From: Microcystis wesenbergii NRERC-220
Lineage (GTDB): Bacteria > Cyanobacteriota > Cyanobacteriia > Cyanobacteriales > Microcystaceae
Assembly: GCF_032027425.1 (NCBI RefSeq)
Contig: NZ_JAVSJA010000001.1
Coordinates: 1,860,001 to 1,924,000, forward strand
Reading direction: 5' to 3'
DNA: 64,000 nt
The position numbers were made by a program, and so were the translations under genes. Shown in pieces: positions 27,962 through 36,694 of the stretch (position 1 is its first letter; every line of letters starts with the position of its first letter). The notes beneath the pieces are model-generated. The model did no database searches and was not told where the DNA came from. It saw nothing but the letters and a program-made list of their open reading frames with translations.

Positions 27962-28332
27962 TTGGGTCTGAAACCCCGCCGTTCTACGGCGGCTTTACGT
28001 TAGAATTAAAAGGCCAGTCTCGAAAACCAAGTGGACGGCGCAGCACCGTTCGGCTGAGCTCACGGCCGAAGCCTTGAAAACTCGGCTTAGGGGGTTCCGA
28101 CCAGAAAAGCTTGGCCGGGTAAAAAGTCGCGCGCAACAAGTACAAGAAGCTATAGGCGGTCAACGTACCGTGGGACACACGGAATCGGGCTTCTGAAATG
28201 GGGCGAAAGTCTGTGGACTCTGTGTAAGACAGTACATGGTTTTTTAACTGTGGTATGCGACGGTGGTGGAAGCAGAAACTTAAATCGTGAGGTTTAGGAA
28301 TCGCCGCACTTTTAGGGCGGCGAGGATGTCAA
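27962..28332 (+). mobile_element. IS605-family relic: tnpB 3' tail plus right-end (omegaRNA-like) sequence
   Basis: About 57 open codons ending at 28196 finish with GGQRTVGHTESGF, which resembles the TVGHT tail of many TnpB proteins; no upstream RuvC domain remains. The following 136 bases resemble an IS605 right end, with a terminal hairpin (CGCCG...CGGCG, 28302-28322) and the ending GAGGATGTCAA. A hairpin CCGCCG-TTCTA-CGGCGG lies near the left edge (27976-27992). The last bases overlap the sat stop codon. This is an internally deleted, nonautonomous element; the left boundary is approximate. Confidence 0.6.
28046..28074. repeat. Dispersed repeat with TTCGGC...GCCGAA palindrome, copy 2
   Basis: Exact 29-base match to 5035-5063. 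It lies inside the IS605 relic and keeps its reading frame open. Confidence 0.85.
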
Positions 28333-29498
28333 GATCCTTGCATGGCGCGGATTAATTCGGCAGCTACTTCTGGACGGGAGAATTCCGGAGGTGGTAATTC
28401 TCCTTTGCGCAGCAGTTCCCGGACTTTCGTTCCCGAAAGGTGGATTCTTTCTTCAGGTAAACTGGGGCTAGTTTTGGTGGTTGCCATTCCCGAAGTGCGG
28501 GTACAGTAGAAAGCGTGTTCAAACTTCATCGGCACGATTCCCAATTCCCCCGGCTCGAACTCATCAAAGATATACTGGGCATCGTAGGTTCCGTAGTAGT
28601 CCCCGACTCCGGCATGGTCACGACCGACGATAAAATGGGTACAACCGTAGTTTTTACGGATAATAGCGTGGAAAATTGCTTCCCGGGGGCCGGCGTAACG
28701 CATAGCTGAGGGGTTGATAGCCAGAATAACGCGATCTTGGGGGAAGTATTTATCCATCATGATCTCATAGCAACGCATCCGCACATCGGCCGGCACATCA
28801 TCGCTTTTGGTAGCGCCGACAAGAGGATGCAAGAATAAACCATCTACCACTTCTAGGGCGCATTTTTGAATATATTCGTGGGCCCGGTGGATGGGATTAC
28901 GGGTTTGGAAACCGACAATCGTTTTCCAAGCTTTTTCGTGGAACATTTTGCGCGACTGCACAGGATCGATCTGATATTTGGGAAACTGGGGATGAGGATC
29001 GCGCTGAAGTAACCAAATTGGACCTGCGAGGTTAATTTCTCCCTGTTCGTAGAGAACTTTTACCCCGGGGTGTTTCTGGTCGTCGGTACGATAGACGTTA
29101 ACTGCTTCGTGGGCTTTATTATAACGGTATTTTTGGGTTAGTTCTAGGACTCCGACAAAGTTGCCTTCGCTGTCATCTAAACGAATCCAGTTGCCTTCTT
29201 TGAGGGGATCCGCCACTTCTTCGCTAACGGAAAGAGTCACGGGAATTGCCCAGGGTAAACCATTGATTAGACGCATATCATCGACGACTTTTTCGTAGTC
29301 GTCCTGTTCCATAAAGCCTTTGAGGGGACTGAAACCACCAATAGCAATCATAACTAAATCCGAGAGCGCTCGTTCATCTAGGGAAACTCGCGGTAGTTTT
29401 TCAGCTAGGGCCAGAAATTCTGCTTTTTCGGCAGCGGTAGCAATACGATTAATTAATTGCCCACCGTGGGGCGCGATTCCTTCGGTCAGTACAGTCAT
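28329..29498 (-). CDS. sat: Sulfate adenylyltransferase (ATP sulfurylase)
   Basis: Activates sulfate to adenosine 5'-phosphosulfate, the first step towards sulfite. 389 residues of the homo-oligomeric ATP sulfurylase type. Landmarks: the nucleotide motif [53 protein letters not shown], and the [17 protein letters not shown] loop. The ending [17 protein letters not shown] is near the family's usual C-terminus, but the stop codon itself lies in the right end of the adjacent IS605 relic, so the last residues may have been altered. Confidence 0.93.
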   Translation of the reverse strand: MTVLTEGIAPHGGQLINRIATAAEKAEFLALAEKLPRVSLDERALSDLVMIAIGGFSPLKGFMEQDDYEKVVDDMRLINGLPWAIPVTLSVSEEVADPLKEGNWIRLDDSEGNFVGVLELTQKYRYNKAHEAVNVYRTDDQKHPGVKVLYEQGEINLAGPIWLLQRDPHPQFPKYQIDPVQSRKMFHEKAWKTIVGFQTRNPIHRAHEYIQKCALEVVDGLFLHPLVGATKSDDVPADVRMRCYEIMMDKYFPQDRVILAINPSAMRYAGPREAIFHAIIRKNYGCTHFIVGRDHAGVGDYYGTYDAQYIFDEFEPGELGIVPMKFEHAFYCTRTSGMATTKTSPSLPEERIHLSGTKVRELLRKGELPPPEFSRPEVAAELIRAMQGS

Positions 29499-29629
29499 AA
29501 AAATTTCTTTACATTGTCACGGTTTATCCTATCAGAAGTTGGTTAACCCTTAATCAAGGGGTTGGCTCTGGCGATGATTTTCCGGTTGGAACAGTTTACA
29601 ATAAGATTTGTAAAAATTTATAAATAATT

Positions 29630-30334
29630 ATGAGCGAAAAAGTTGTCCTGATTGTCGGCGCTACGGGGGGTATCGGTGCCACTTTAGCGCGGAAACTAGC
29701 TGTTAATGGTCATAAACTCGTATTAGTGGCCAGAAATGCCGATAATTTATCTAATTTAGCCAGTGAGTTGTCTTGTCCCTCTTTAATTGTGCCGACGGAT
29801 ATCACCAATCCCACTCAGGTAGAAACTTTGATGGCAAAAATTGTCTCCCATTACGGCCGGTTGGATGTGTTGGTTAATGCGGCCGGAGCCGGTGTGATGA
29901 AACAATATAATAAAATCACGCCGGAAGATTTAGATAAAATGCTCGACCTCAATCTGAAGGGGAGTTTTTATACCTGTCAGGCTGCCGCTAATGTGATGAA
30001 GGAAAATAAGGCCGGTCATATCTGTAATGTGGTGGGAATTTTGGGTAAGCATTCTATGGCTATGGCTGCCGCTTATTGTGCTTCTAAGTACGGGGTGGTC
30101 GGTTTTAGTAAATGTTTGGCTGATGAGTTAAAACGCTATGGTATTAAAATGACTTTATTCTATTTTGGTGGTGTCGATACTCCTTTTTGGGATCAGGTGA
30201 GCTTAAAAGTTGATCGCACTAAAATGTTAACCGCTCAAACCGCCGCCGATGCTATCTATTTTGCCATGAATGCTGAACCCCAAGCTGTCCCCATGGAAAT
30301 TAATATTCAACCCGATAGTCATCTCTTTTTTTAG
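29630..30334 (+). CDS. Short-chain dehydrogenase/reductase
   Basis: 234 residues with classical SDR features: cofactor motif VGATGGIGATLA at the N-terminus, DVLVNAAGAG, and the catalytic YCASKYG (Tyr and Lys) with an upstream Ser-containing VVGILGKHS block. NADP preference is suggested by ARNADNL after strand two. The substrate is unknown. The start is unambiguous and the gene is divergent from sat. Confidence 0.85.
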   Translation: MSEKVVLIVGATGGIGATLARKLAVNGHKLVLVARNADNLSNLASELSCPSLIVPTDITNPTQVETLMAKIVSHYGRLDVLVNAAGAGVMKQYNKITPEDLDKMLDLNLKGSFYTCQAAANVMKENKAGHICNVVGILGKHSMAMAAAYCASKYGVVGFSKCLADELKRYGIKMTLFYFGGVDTPFWDQVSLKVDRTKMLTAQTAADAIYFAMNAEPQAVPMEINIQPDSHLFF

Positions 30335-30478
30335 TCATCAGGAGTCGGTCGTCAGGAGTCGGTCGTCAGGAGTTGAGAGTTGGGGTTTTAGGGAGTTGGG
30401 GTTTTGGGGTATTAGTTGAAATTACCCTATCTCCTCACTCCCCCATTTCCCCATTTCCCCATTTCCCCACTCCCCACT
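30335..30478. repeat. Repeats upstream of HPPD (GGAGTCGGTCGTCA, CCCCATTTC)
   Basis: Three GTCAGGAGTCGGTC-type units, a GGTTTTGGGGTATTAG block and CCCATTTCC runs. The order matches the spacer at 12750-12880. Confidence 0.8.
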
Positions 30479-30511
30479 TACTAACACTCAACCGCTTTTT
30501 TGACTTTATCT

Positions 30512-31597
30512 ATGTTTATTGATCATATTCATTTTTATGTAGAATCGGCCAAAAAATGGCGAGATTGGTTTGTGCGGGTGATGGATTTTCAAGCGATCGC
30601 AAGTTTAGTTAATCTCCACACGCACACGGAAATAGTTGGCAATGGCATCCAAAAAGATAAAACTAAACAGATTATTTTTATCTTATCTTCTCCCTTAAAT
30701 TCCCTTAGTCCCGTGGCGGAATTTTTAAGTAAATATCCTGAAGGGGTGGCGGATGTAGCTTTTCAAGTAGAGGATTTAGACAGTTTAGCTAGGAGAATTA
30801 AACAGGACATTTTTATTGAGGAAACTGTTTTGGCTAGGGGTAAGATAAAAAGCTGTCAAATCTCTAGCATTGCTGATCTCAAACATACGTTGATTGAAAG
30901 ACAGGGAATCACGCCAATTTTAGCCGATCCTAATCTGATTGAGTATGATAGTAGGGAACAATATAATCAGGATATTCTGGCAATTGATCATTTAGTTTTA
31001 AATGTTTTTCAGGGTAATTTAGAGTTAACATCCAATTGGTATGAGGAAAATTTAGGCTTTAAAAAAAGGCAAGCTTTTACTATTAAAACGGAGCGTTCTG
31101 GTCTTTATTCTCAGGTACTTGTTCACCCCGAAACTGAATTAAAATTACCGATTAATGAACCAGATAGTAACAGTTCTCAAATTCAAGAATTTTTAGATAT
31201 TAATCAAAAATCTGGTATTCAACACATTGCTTTAAAAACAGAAAATATTGTAAACTTAACTCAAAAATTAAGAGAAAAAAAGGTAGAGTTTTTATCAGTT
31301 CCCGACAGTTATTATCAACAAATTAACTATCAAAAGAAAGATTTTAATATTGCTGATTGGGAATGGTCAGAAATTAAAAAAAGGGAAATTCTCATCGATT
31401 TTGAACAAAATAGTTATTCCCTCCCGGAAAAGCCGACTTTACTGCAAATTTTCACTAAACCAATTTTTTCTCAGCCGACTTTCTTTTTTGAATTAATCGA
31501 GCGACGTCACGCCGCCAGAGGTTTTGGAGAAGGCAACTTCCGGGCCCTATTTGAAGCGATCGAACGGGAACAAATACAGCGAGGAACTTTAGATTAG
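30512..31597 (+). CDS. hpd: 4-hydroxyphenylpyruvate dioxygenase
   Basis: Iron enzyme making homogentisate for tocopherol synthesis. 361 residues with two VOC modules. Metal ligands are His160 (AIDHLVLNV), His238 (SGIQHIALKT) and Glu327 (FFFELIERR). The C-terminal helix (GFGEGNFRALFEAIEREQ) that gates the active site is present. A TTG at 30500 is in frame, but ATG at 30512 (MFIDHIHFYV) gives the usual start. Cyanobacterial HPPDs diverge from plant enzymes but keep these residues. Feeds prenylquinone metabolism alongside sds. Confidence 0.9.
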   Translation: MFIDHIHFYVESAKKWRDWFVRVMDFQAIASLVNLHTHTEIVGNGIQKDKTKQIIFILSSPLNSLSPVAEFLSKYPEGVADVAFQVEDLDSLARRIKQDIFIEETVLARGKIKSCQISSIADLKHTLIERQGITPILADPNLIEYDSREQYNQDILAIDHLVLNVFQGNLELTSNWYEENLGFKKRQAFTIKTERSGLYSQVLVHPETELKLPINEPDSNSSQIQEFLDINQKSGIQHIALKTENIVNLTQKLREKKVEFLSVPDSYYQQINYQKKDFNIADWEWSEIKKREILIDFEQNSYSLPEKPTLLQIFTKPIFSQPTFFFELIERRHAARGFGEGNFRALFEAIEREQIQRGTLD

Positions 31598-31629
31598 AGT
31601 CAGAAAAGCGAGCATTTTTCCCATGAGAC

Positions 31630-31733
31630 TAAGTAGGTAGGTGTTAAAAGTTTTCAGACACCCCCCTTATTAAGGGGGGCAGGGGGGATCGAACCTAAAA
31701 TCCATTTTTAATTTAATTATAACCAGCTACTTA
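31630..31733. mobile_element. TAAGTAG-type MITE, copy 1 (104 bp, without inner palindrome)
   Basis: Ends TAAGTAGGTAGG and CCAGCTACTTA are imperfect terminal inverted repeats. The interior has CCCCCCTTATTAAGGGGGG. Copies 2 (34550-34694) and 3 (62490-62631) share ends and body. This copy abuts the retropepsin stop codon and lacks the 28-bp palindrome found in the others. Confidence 0.85.
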
Positions 31734-32267
31734 TCAACGATAACGTAATTCGATCACATCTTTTTTGATCGTGACATCATAGGAACCAAAAAAGGTTTGT
31801 CCCAAGAGTCCTAATCCTTCCATTTGGGGAGAAATACCAACAATCTGATTAGATAAAACCACCTCGCCAACTTTAACAGAATTAATGCGACCAAGATAAA
31901 CCGTAACGACACCGCCAGCGGTATGAGCGAGTACTTCCCTTTCCCGTTTGACTTTCATCGCTTTTGCCATGGCATCGGTAAGGACGATGCCACTAGCTCC
32001 CGTATCAAAAAGCATTTCATAATAGTGACGGTTATTAAAAACCACCATCACCGTGGGAATGCCGTTAACCCGGCGTTGAATCGGTAGCTGATAAACTTGC
32101 GGGGAATTTTTCCTATTTCTGGATGAACCGCCACAGAGACGGCTAAGATCTATGTGTTGTCCATCTGCTCTTTGGAGAAAGCATTCCGATTGAGCGAGAG
32201 TCGCGGTGGTGAAGGGAAATAACAGCAGGGTGCTGGACAAGGCGATCACAGAAATAGACCTATTCAT
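31734..32267 (-). CDS. Secreted retropepsin-like aspartic protease
   Basis: About 177 residues from ATG 32267. The N-terminus MNRSISVIALSSTLLLFPF is a signal peptide, followed by a mature domain with the catalytic MLFDTGASGIVL (Asp-Thr-Gly), a flap region, and GLLGQTFFGSYDVTI near the end. Clan AA retropepsin-like fold, likely a homodimer outside the cytoplasm; substrate unknown. The longer in-frame start would overlap the HIT gene, so 32267 is preferred. Confidence 0.82.
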   Translation of the reverse strand: MNRSISVIALSSTLLLFPFTTATLAQSECFLQRADGQHIDLSRLCGGSSRNRKNSPQVYQLPIQRRVNGIPTVMVVFNNRHYYEMLFDTGASGIVLTDAMAKAMKVKREREVLAHTAGGVVTVYLGRINSVKVGEVVLSNQIVGISPQMEGLGLLGQTFFGSYDVTIKKDVIELRYR

Positions 32268-32350
32268 GGGTTTAACATCGAGAAGACCGACTCGGAAAAG
32301 AACGCTTCTAGCTCTAAAATTCCCCAAAAATGCGGGAAAATAAGACGGTT

Positions 32351-32692
32351 TTAGCCAGGAGGCCAAGCCATTGGGCGATCGCCTAAGAGATGGACATGAA
32401 GATGATCGACGGTTTGACCCCCATGTTCCCCATTATTGATCACCACTCGATAACCTTGACTTAATTTAGCCTCGGCGGCCACTTTTTTAACAGTTAGTAA
32501 CAAATGTCCCAATAAATCGCGATCGCTGTCGCTGGCTTCCTCTAGTTTCGGAATCGGTTTTTTGGGGATAATGAGGATATGGGTGGGTGCTTGGGGATTA
32601 ACATCTCGAAAAGCGAGAACCAGATCATCTTCATAAACGATCGAGGCAGGAATTTCTTTCCGGATAATTTTGCTAAAAATAGTCTCGCTCAT
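32351..32692 (-). CDS. HIT-family nucleotide-binding protein
   Basis: 113 residues. The histidine triad is HLHVHLLG near the C-terminus, with TIFSKIIRKEIPASIVYEDD and PQAPTHILIIPKKPI upstream as in HINT/HIT hydrolases of nucleoside phosphoramidates. ATG 32692 is preferred over an upstream TTG. Upstream of and codirectional with the retropepsin gene. Confidence 0.92.
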   Translation of the reverse strand: MSETIFSKIIRKEIPASIVYEDDLVLAFRDVNPQAPTHILIIPKKPIPKLEEASDSDRDLLGHLLLTVKKVAAEAKLSQGYRVVINNGEHGGQTVDHLHVHLLGDRPMAWPPG

Positions 32693-32872
32693 AGACAAAT
32701 TGCTTTTTTTTTAACTATACCATTAAGCTCTCAGCTTTTCTGGCTAGGTTATCCCGATAAATAGGCTGATTTTCTGGGTAAATTCCCAGATAAAATCATT
32801 TTTATGCGGAAAACTAGCCTAACATCCTGTTTCATTTTCCTAAGAACTCACTTTATTTTTACTTGAGCCAAA

Positions 32873-34399
32873 ATGTTAGCAAGGGTTTGGAGTGCGGCAA
32901 TTATCGGCATTGATGCCATTAAAATCGGGGTAGAGGTGGATGTATCGGGGGGATTACCCGGAATTGCCGTGGTGGGTTTACCCGATACCGCCGTGCAGGA
33001 GTCGAAAGAAAGGGTAAAAGCTTCCCTAAAAAATGCCGGATTTGCCTTTCCCATCCGCAAAATTGTCATCAATTTAAGTCCCGCCGATATCCGCAAAGAG
33101 GGGCCGATTTATGATTTACCGATTAGTATCGGCATTTTAGGAGCCTCCGAACAGGTAGAAGCCGATTTACTGGGGGATTTTCTCTTTTTAGGTGAATTAT
33201 CCCTCGATGGTAGTTTGCGTGCCGTGGCGGGGGTTTTACCCATTGCTGCCGCTGCCGAAAAAATGGGGATTAAGGGTTTAGTGGTTCCCGCCGATAATGC
33301 CAAAGAAGCGGCCGTGGTCAAAGGCGTACAAGTGTATGGGTTTCGTCATCTATCGGAAGTGGTAAATTTCTTAAATGAACCCGATCGCTATTCACCGATG
33401 ACTTTTAACGCTGCCGAAGAATTTGGGCGATCGCAGGTAAATCTCCCCGATCTCAAGGATGTCAAAGGCCAAGCCATTGGTCGTCGGGCCCTGGAAATTG
33501 CCGCAGCTGGGGGTCATAACCTAATTTTTGTCGGGCCGCCGGGCAGCGGTAAAACCATGTTAGCGCGACGTTTACCCGGTATTCTGCCCCAGCTTACCTT
33601 TGGCGAATCCCTAGAAGTCTCCCAGATTCATTCCGTCGCCGGATTACTGAAAGATCGAGGTTCCCTGGTGCGCGAGCGTCCTTTTCGCAGTCCCCATCAC
33701 TCCGCTTCCGGGGCAGCGCTGGTGGGAGGTGGCACTTATCCCCGACCGGGAGAAATCTCCCTTTCTCACCGTGGTATTTTATTTTTGGACGAATTAACGG
33801 AATTTAAGCGCAGTGTCTTGGAATATCTCCGGCAACCCCTAGAGGATGGTTATGTGAGCATTTCTCGCACTCGTCTTTCCGTCGCTTTTCCAGCCCGTTT
33901 TACCCTGGTGGCCAGCACCAATCCCTGTCCCTGTGGTTATTACGGCGATTCGGTGCAACCCTGCAGCTGTTCACCGCGACAACGGGAACAATATTGGGCG
34001 AAATTATCGGGGCCGCTTTTAGACCGTATTGACCTACAAGTGACGGTAAATCGCCTGAAACCGGAAGAAATGACCCAAGAGAGTCGGGGAGAAGCTTCTG
34101 AGCAAGTGCGGCAACGGGTAGAAAGGGCCAGACAAAAGGCCAGCGATCGCTTTCAGAATACGGGGATTCGCTCTAATGCGGAGATGAATTCCGAGCATTT
34201 GCGGCGTTTTTGCGCTCTTGATCATAGCAGTCGCCATATTTTAGAAGGGGCAATCCGAAAATTGGGTTTATCGGCCCGAGCAATGGATCGCATTCTCAAA
34301 GTTGCCCGCACCATTGCCGATTTAGGAGATAGTGAAATGCTGAAAAGTTCCCACGTTGCCGAAGCAATTCAGTATCGCACTCTCGATCGTTTAAGTTAG
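32873..34399 (+). CDS. comM: ComM/YifB-family Mg-chelatase-like AAA+ ATPase
   Basis: 508 residues. An N-terminal Lon-like ChlI domain (VDVSGGLPGIAVVGLPDTAVQ) is followed by the AAA+ core: GPPGSGKTMLARRLPGILP Walker A, GILFLDELTEF Walker B, STNPCPCGYYGD zinc-like loop and the C-terminal VARTIADL helical lid. In naturally transformable bacteria ComM is a branch-migration helicase that promotes integration of incoming DNA. That role here is inferred from family membership. Confidence 0.9.
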   Translation: MLARVWSAAIIGIDAIKIGVEVDVSGGLPGIAVVGLPDTAVQESKERVKASLKNAGFAFPIRKIVINLSPADIRKEGPIYDLPISIGILGASEQVEADLLGDFLFLGELSLDGSLRAVAGVLPIAAAAEKMGIKGLVVPADNAKEAAVVKGVQVYGFRHLSEVVNFLNEPDRYSPMTFNAAEEFGRSQVNLPDLKDVKGQAIGRRALEIAAAGGHNLIFVGPPGSGKTMLARRLPGILPQLTFGESLEVSQIHSVAGLLKDRGSLVRERPFRSPHHSASGAALVGGGTYPRPGEISLSHRGILFLDELTEFKRSVLEYLRQPLEDGYVSISRTRLSVAFPARFTLVASTNPCPCGYYGDSVQPCSCSPRQREQYWAKLSGPLLDRIDLQVTVNRLKPEEMTQESRGEASEQVRQRVERARQKASDRFQNTGIRSNAEMNSEHLRRFCALDHSSRHILEGAIRKLGLSARAMDRILKVARTIADLGDSEMLKSSHVAEAIQYRTLDRLS

Positions 34400-34429
34400 G
34401 GTTTGCGGCAAAAAGTTTGTTGCTGGGGT

Positions 34430-34505
34430 TAGGAGTCGGTCGTCAGGATTCAGGAGACAGGAGACAGCTTTTTTCTTCCCACTTCCCACTTCCCACTTCC
34501 CACTT
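34430..34505. repeat. Intergenic repeats (GGAGTCGGTCGTCAGG, CCCACTTCC)
   Basis: GAGTCGGTCGTCAGG and AGGAGACA units then CCCACTTCC triplets; preceded by GTTTGCGGCAAAAAGTTTGT, which recurs near 42833 and 47920. Confidence 0.8.
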
Positions 34506-34549
34506 TCAAGTCAGAATAACAGAATGACCTCCCACACAGCAAAAGCGAT

Positions 34550-34694
34550 TAAGTAGGTAGGCGTTAAAAATTATCAGACACCCCCGTTATCAAGGGTAGG
34601 GTTGATTCATGAATCAACCCTACCTTATCAAGGGGGGATCAAGGGAGGATTAAAGGCAAAATCCATTTTTAATTTAATTATAACCAGCTACTTA
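34550..34694. mobile_element. TAAGTAG-type MITE, copy 2, carrying a nested 28-30 bp palindrome
   Basis: Same ends as copy 1. Inside, a perfect palindrome with arm GTAGGGTTGATTCA (34595-34624 with flanking G/C) is flanked by direct repeats TTATCAAG (34587-34594 and 34625-34632). The last three bases form the stop codon of the neighbouring 433-residue gene. Confidence 0.88.
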
Positions 34695-35993
34695 ATCGGG
34701 CGATTCTAAGCGTTTTTGCCATTCTCGATCGATTTTATCGGAGCGCTCGATCTCTTGTTCGAGATAGTCTTGATCCGTAGAATAACTAATATCAGCATCC
34801 CTAATCACTTTTTGGTCAGCAAATTGACGAGAGTAGGCCAGTTTTTGCTCTAATTCAGGATTATTTTGGGCTAATAGATCTGCTCTTTTTTCTCGCTTTT
34901 GATTGCGTTGATTCACCCGCTCATTTCTCCACTGCAAAAAGAAATAACGACCGAGGGGAATCCCCAAAAAAGCAGCGGCATAACTGAGGAGAAAACCGTA
35001 GATACCTGTGACTATCGACCCCAGAGAACCGCTCAAATCAACACTATCACTGTTGAGCAAATATCCTAAAACTAAAGCGAGGATAAAGTTAACCGCCCCT
35101 AAACCTAAAGCTAAGATAATTTGACCACTATCTGCTTCGCTAAACTTCCAGCGTTTTTCCTTTAGATAGGGGGAAACTGTTTGTAATTTTCTCTCTTTGG
35201 TTGTCACCTGTAGATCGGGAAAATAATAGATAATATCGCCTCGATCGGACACCTGCGGCAACCCATTAAAGCGAGTTAAAACTGGGAGTATATAGTCTTC
35301 TGTCTCCTCCTGACTAGGGGTAATACTATCGAGATAGGGGGCAATTTGTGGAGCGATAATCGAGCCACGATTATTTTGAATTACTTTACCGATAGTTTGC
35401 CAGCGTCTCTCCTCTAAATTAAAATTAGGATCGCCATCGCCAAAAAGAAAAGAAAAAACTGCCTCGAGAAAATTCATCTTACTAGGGGGTTTTTCTGCCT
35501 TAACTTCCCTATCTCTTTTTTCGTAGTAGTTATTACCAAAATCGGGATAAAAAATCCAGAAAAAGTCCGTGGGAAAGAAGTTAATATTAATGTTGTTATT
35601 TCCAGAATTGTTATCTGAGTCACTATCTTTGAACATTGAGGCTATCAGGATCGCTAGGATAGCAAACAAGAGGATTAAAATCGAAATAATTAAAACAATG
35701 CCAAAGGAAATGCGAATAACATAAAAAACTACTTGCCAGATTTTACTGGCGAAAGCTTTTAACTGCAATTGCCAATATTTATTCAGAAGAATTGAGCGAA
35801 AATTTTCAGGGAAAAGATAGATAATCTCCCCCGTATCTGCTACCTGTAAATGTCCCCCCGCTTCCGCCGCTAAAGCTAATAATCCCTGTTGTGCAGCGTT
35901 AATCTCTAAACCCGATTTTGCCGCCACATCACCCACCGTAACCCGATAGCCTAATTTTTCGATCGATTGTAATAGAGACTCTTGGGGATTCAT
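34692..35993 (-). CDS. Conserved cyanobacterial/plastid-type membrane protein
   Basis: 433 residues. The N-terminal segment (residues 1-70) repeats in diverged form around 210-260: both contain a winged-helix-like stretch ending in a G(E/D)IIYxFP motif (TGEIIYLFPENF, RGDIIYYFPDL). Two strong membrane segments lie near 85-115 and two more near 295-355; the C-terminus is charged and helical. No catalytic motif; function unknown. The stop codon is supplied by the end of an adjacent MITE, so the native C-terminus may have been longer. Confidence 0.7.
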   Translation of the reverse strand: MNPQESLLQSIEKLGYRVTVGDVAAKSGLEINAAQQGLLALAAEAGGHLQVADTGEIIYLFPENFRSILLNKYWQLQLKAFASKIWQVVFYVIRISFGIVLIISILILLFAILAILIASMFKDSDSDNNSGNNNININFFPTDFFWIFYPDFGNNYYEKRDREVKAEKPPSKMNFLEAVFSFLFGDGDPNFNLEERRWQTIGKVIQNNRGSIIAPQIAPYLDSITPSQEETEDYILPVLTRFNGLPQVSDRGDIIYYFPDLQVTTKERKLQTVSPYLKEKRWKFSEADSGQIILALGLGAVNFILALVLGYLLNSDSVDLSGSLGSIVTGIYGFLLSYAAAFLGIPLGRYFFLQWRNERVNQRNQKREKRADLLAQNNPELEQKLAYSRQFADQKVIRDADISYSTDQDYLEQEIERSDKIDREWQKRLESPD

Positions 35994-36191
35994 AGAAAAT
36001 ACTGTTCCTGTCGATTATCCTCTTTTCTAGTTTAGTTTTGATTTTGTCTTTTTGGTGGCGGCTATCTTGATTGACAGGTGCGGCATTTTGGACTCGATCG
36101 AGAAAATATCGTTATAATTGTTCCAATAGTCGCAAAAAGCAGGGCTAAACTGTATAAATAGTTACTTTATAAGCAATTATCAGAGGTGAGC

Positions 36192-36620
36192 ATGAATGCG
36201 TCGGAACAGGCAAAAGGATTAGAATTAACGGCGAAGATCGCCACACTCGTCAACCTGTTTAAACAACAATTCCCCGATGCAAAGGCAGATCTGAAACCTT
36301 GGCGCAATGATCCCCACACAAGGGAGTTAACGGATCCCGACTCGATCGATATCGCTTTCCATTTTCCCGGTTGGAGTCCCAGAATTCAAGGGCGCAGTAT
36401 TCTGGTACAAATTCGTTTTCATCTCGATAGCGAGGATCAGCATCAGCGTTTGATTGGCTTAGAAATGCAGGCTTTTAACCATCAAGGAACCGCTTGGCGA
36501 CTATCTACGGTGGAAAATTGGCAATTAGTCGGCAATTATCAACCTTCTCCTAAGGTGGCTGATAAGTTAAAATATTTCAGCCGGCAGGTGTTTGAAGTTT
36601 TTAAAAATGAGCATCGATAA
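36192..36620 (+). CDS. Conserved cyanobacterial soluble protein, unknown function
   Basis: 142 residues; the body resembles small cyanobacterial proteins with a mixed alpha/beta fold (IDIAFHFPGWSPRIQGRSILVQIRFH, LIGLEMQAFNHQGTAW). GAGG sits five bases upstream of ATG 36192, favouring this start over GTG 36186. No motif for an enzyme is seen. Single gene. Confidence 0.6.
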   Translation: MNASEQAKGLELTAKIATLVNLFKQQFPDAKADLKPWRNDPHTRELTDPDSIDIAFHFPGWSPRIQGRSILVQIRFHLDSEDQHQRLIGLEMQAFNHQGTAWRLSTVENWQLVGNYQPSPKVADKLKYFSRQVFEVFKNEHR

Positions 36621-36694
36621 GGCTCTTTCGGCACTCTCGGCAAAAGATCGTTATTCGATCGAGATTAAATCAGTCATAATGTCAAGCTATAGGA

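Noticed and set aside
27984-28178. 64-codon open frame on the minus strand
   Set aside because: It lies antisense to the TnpB tail and right end of the IS605 relic, with no family features.
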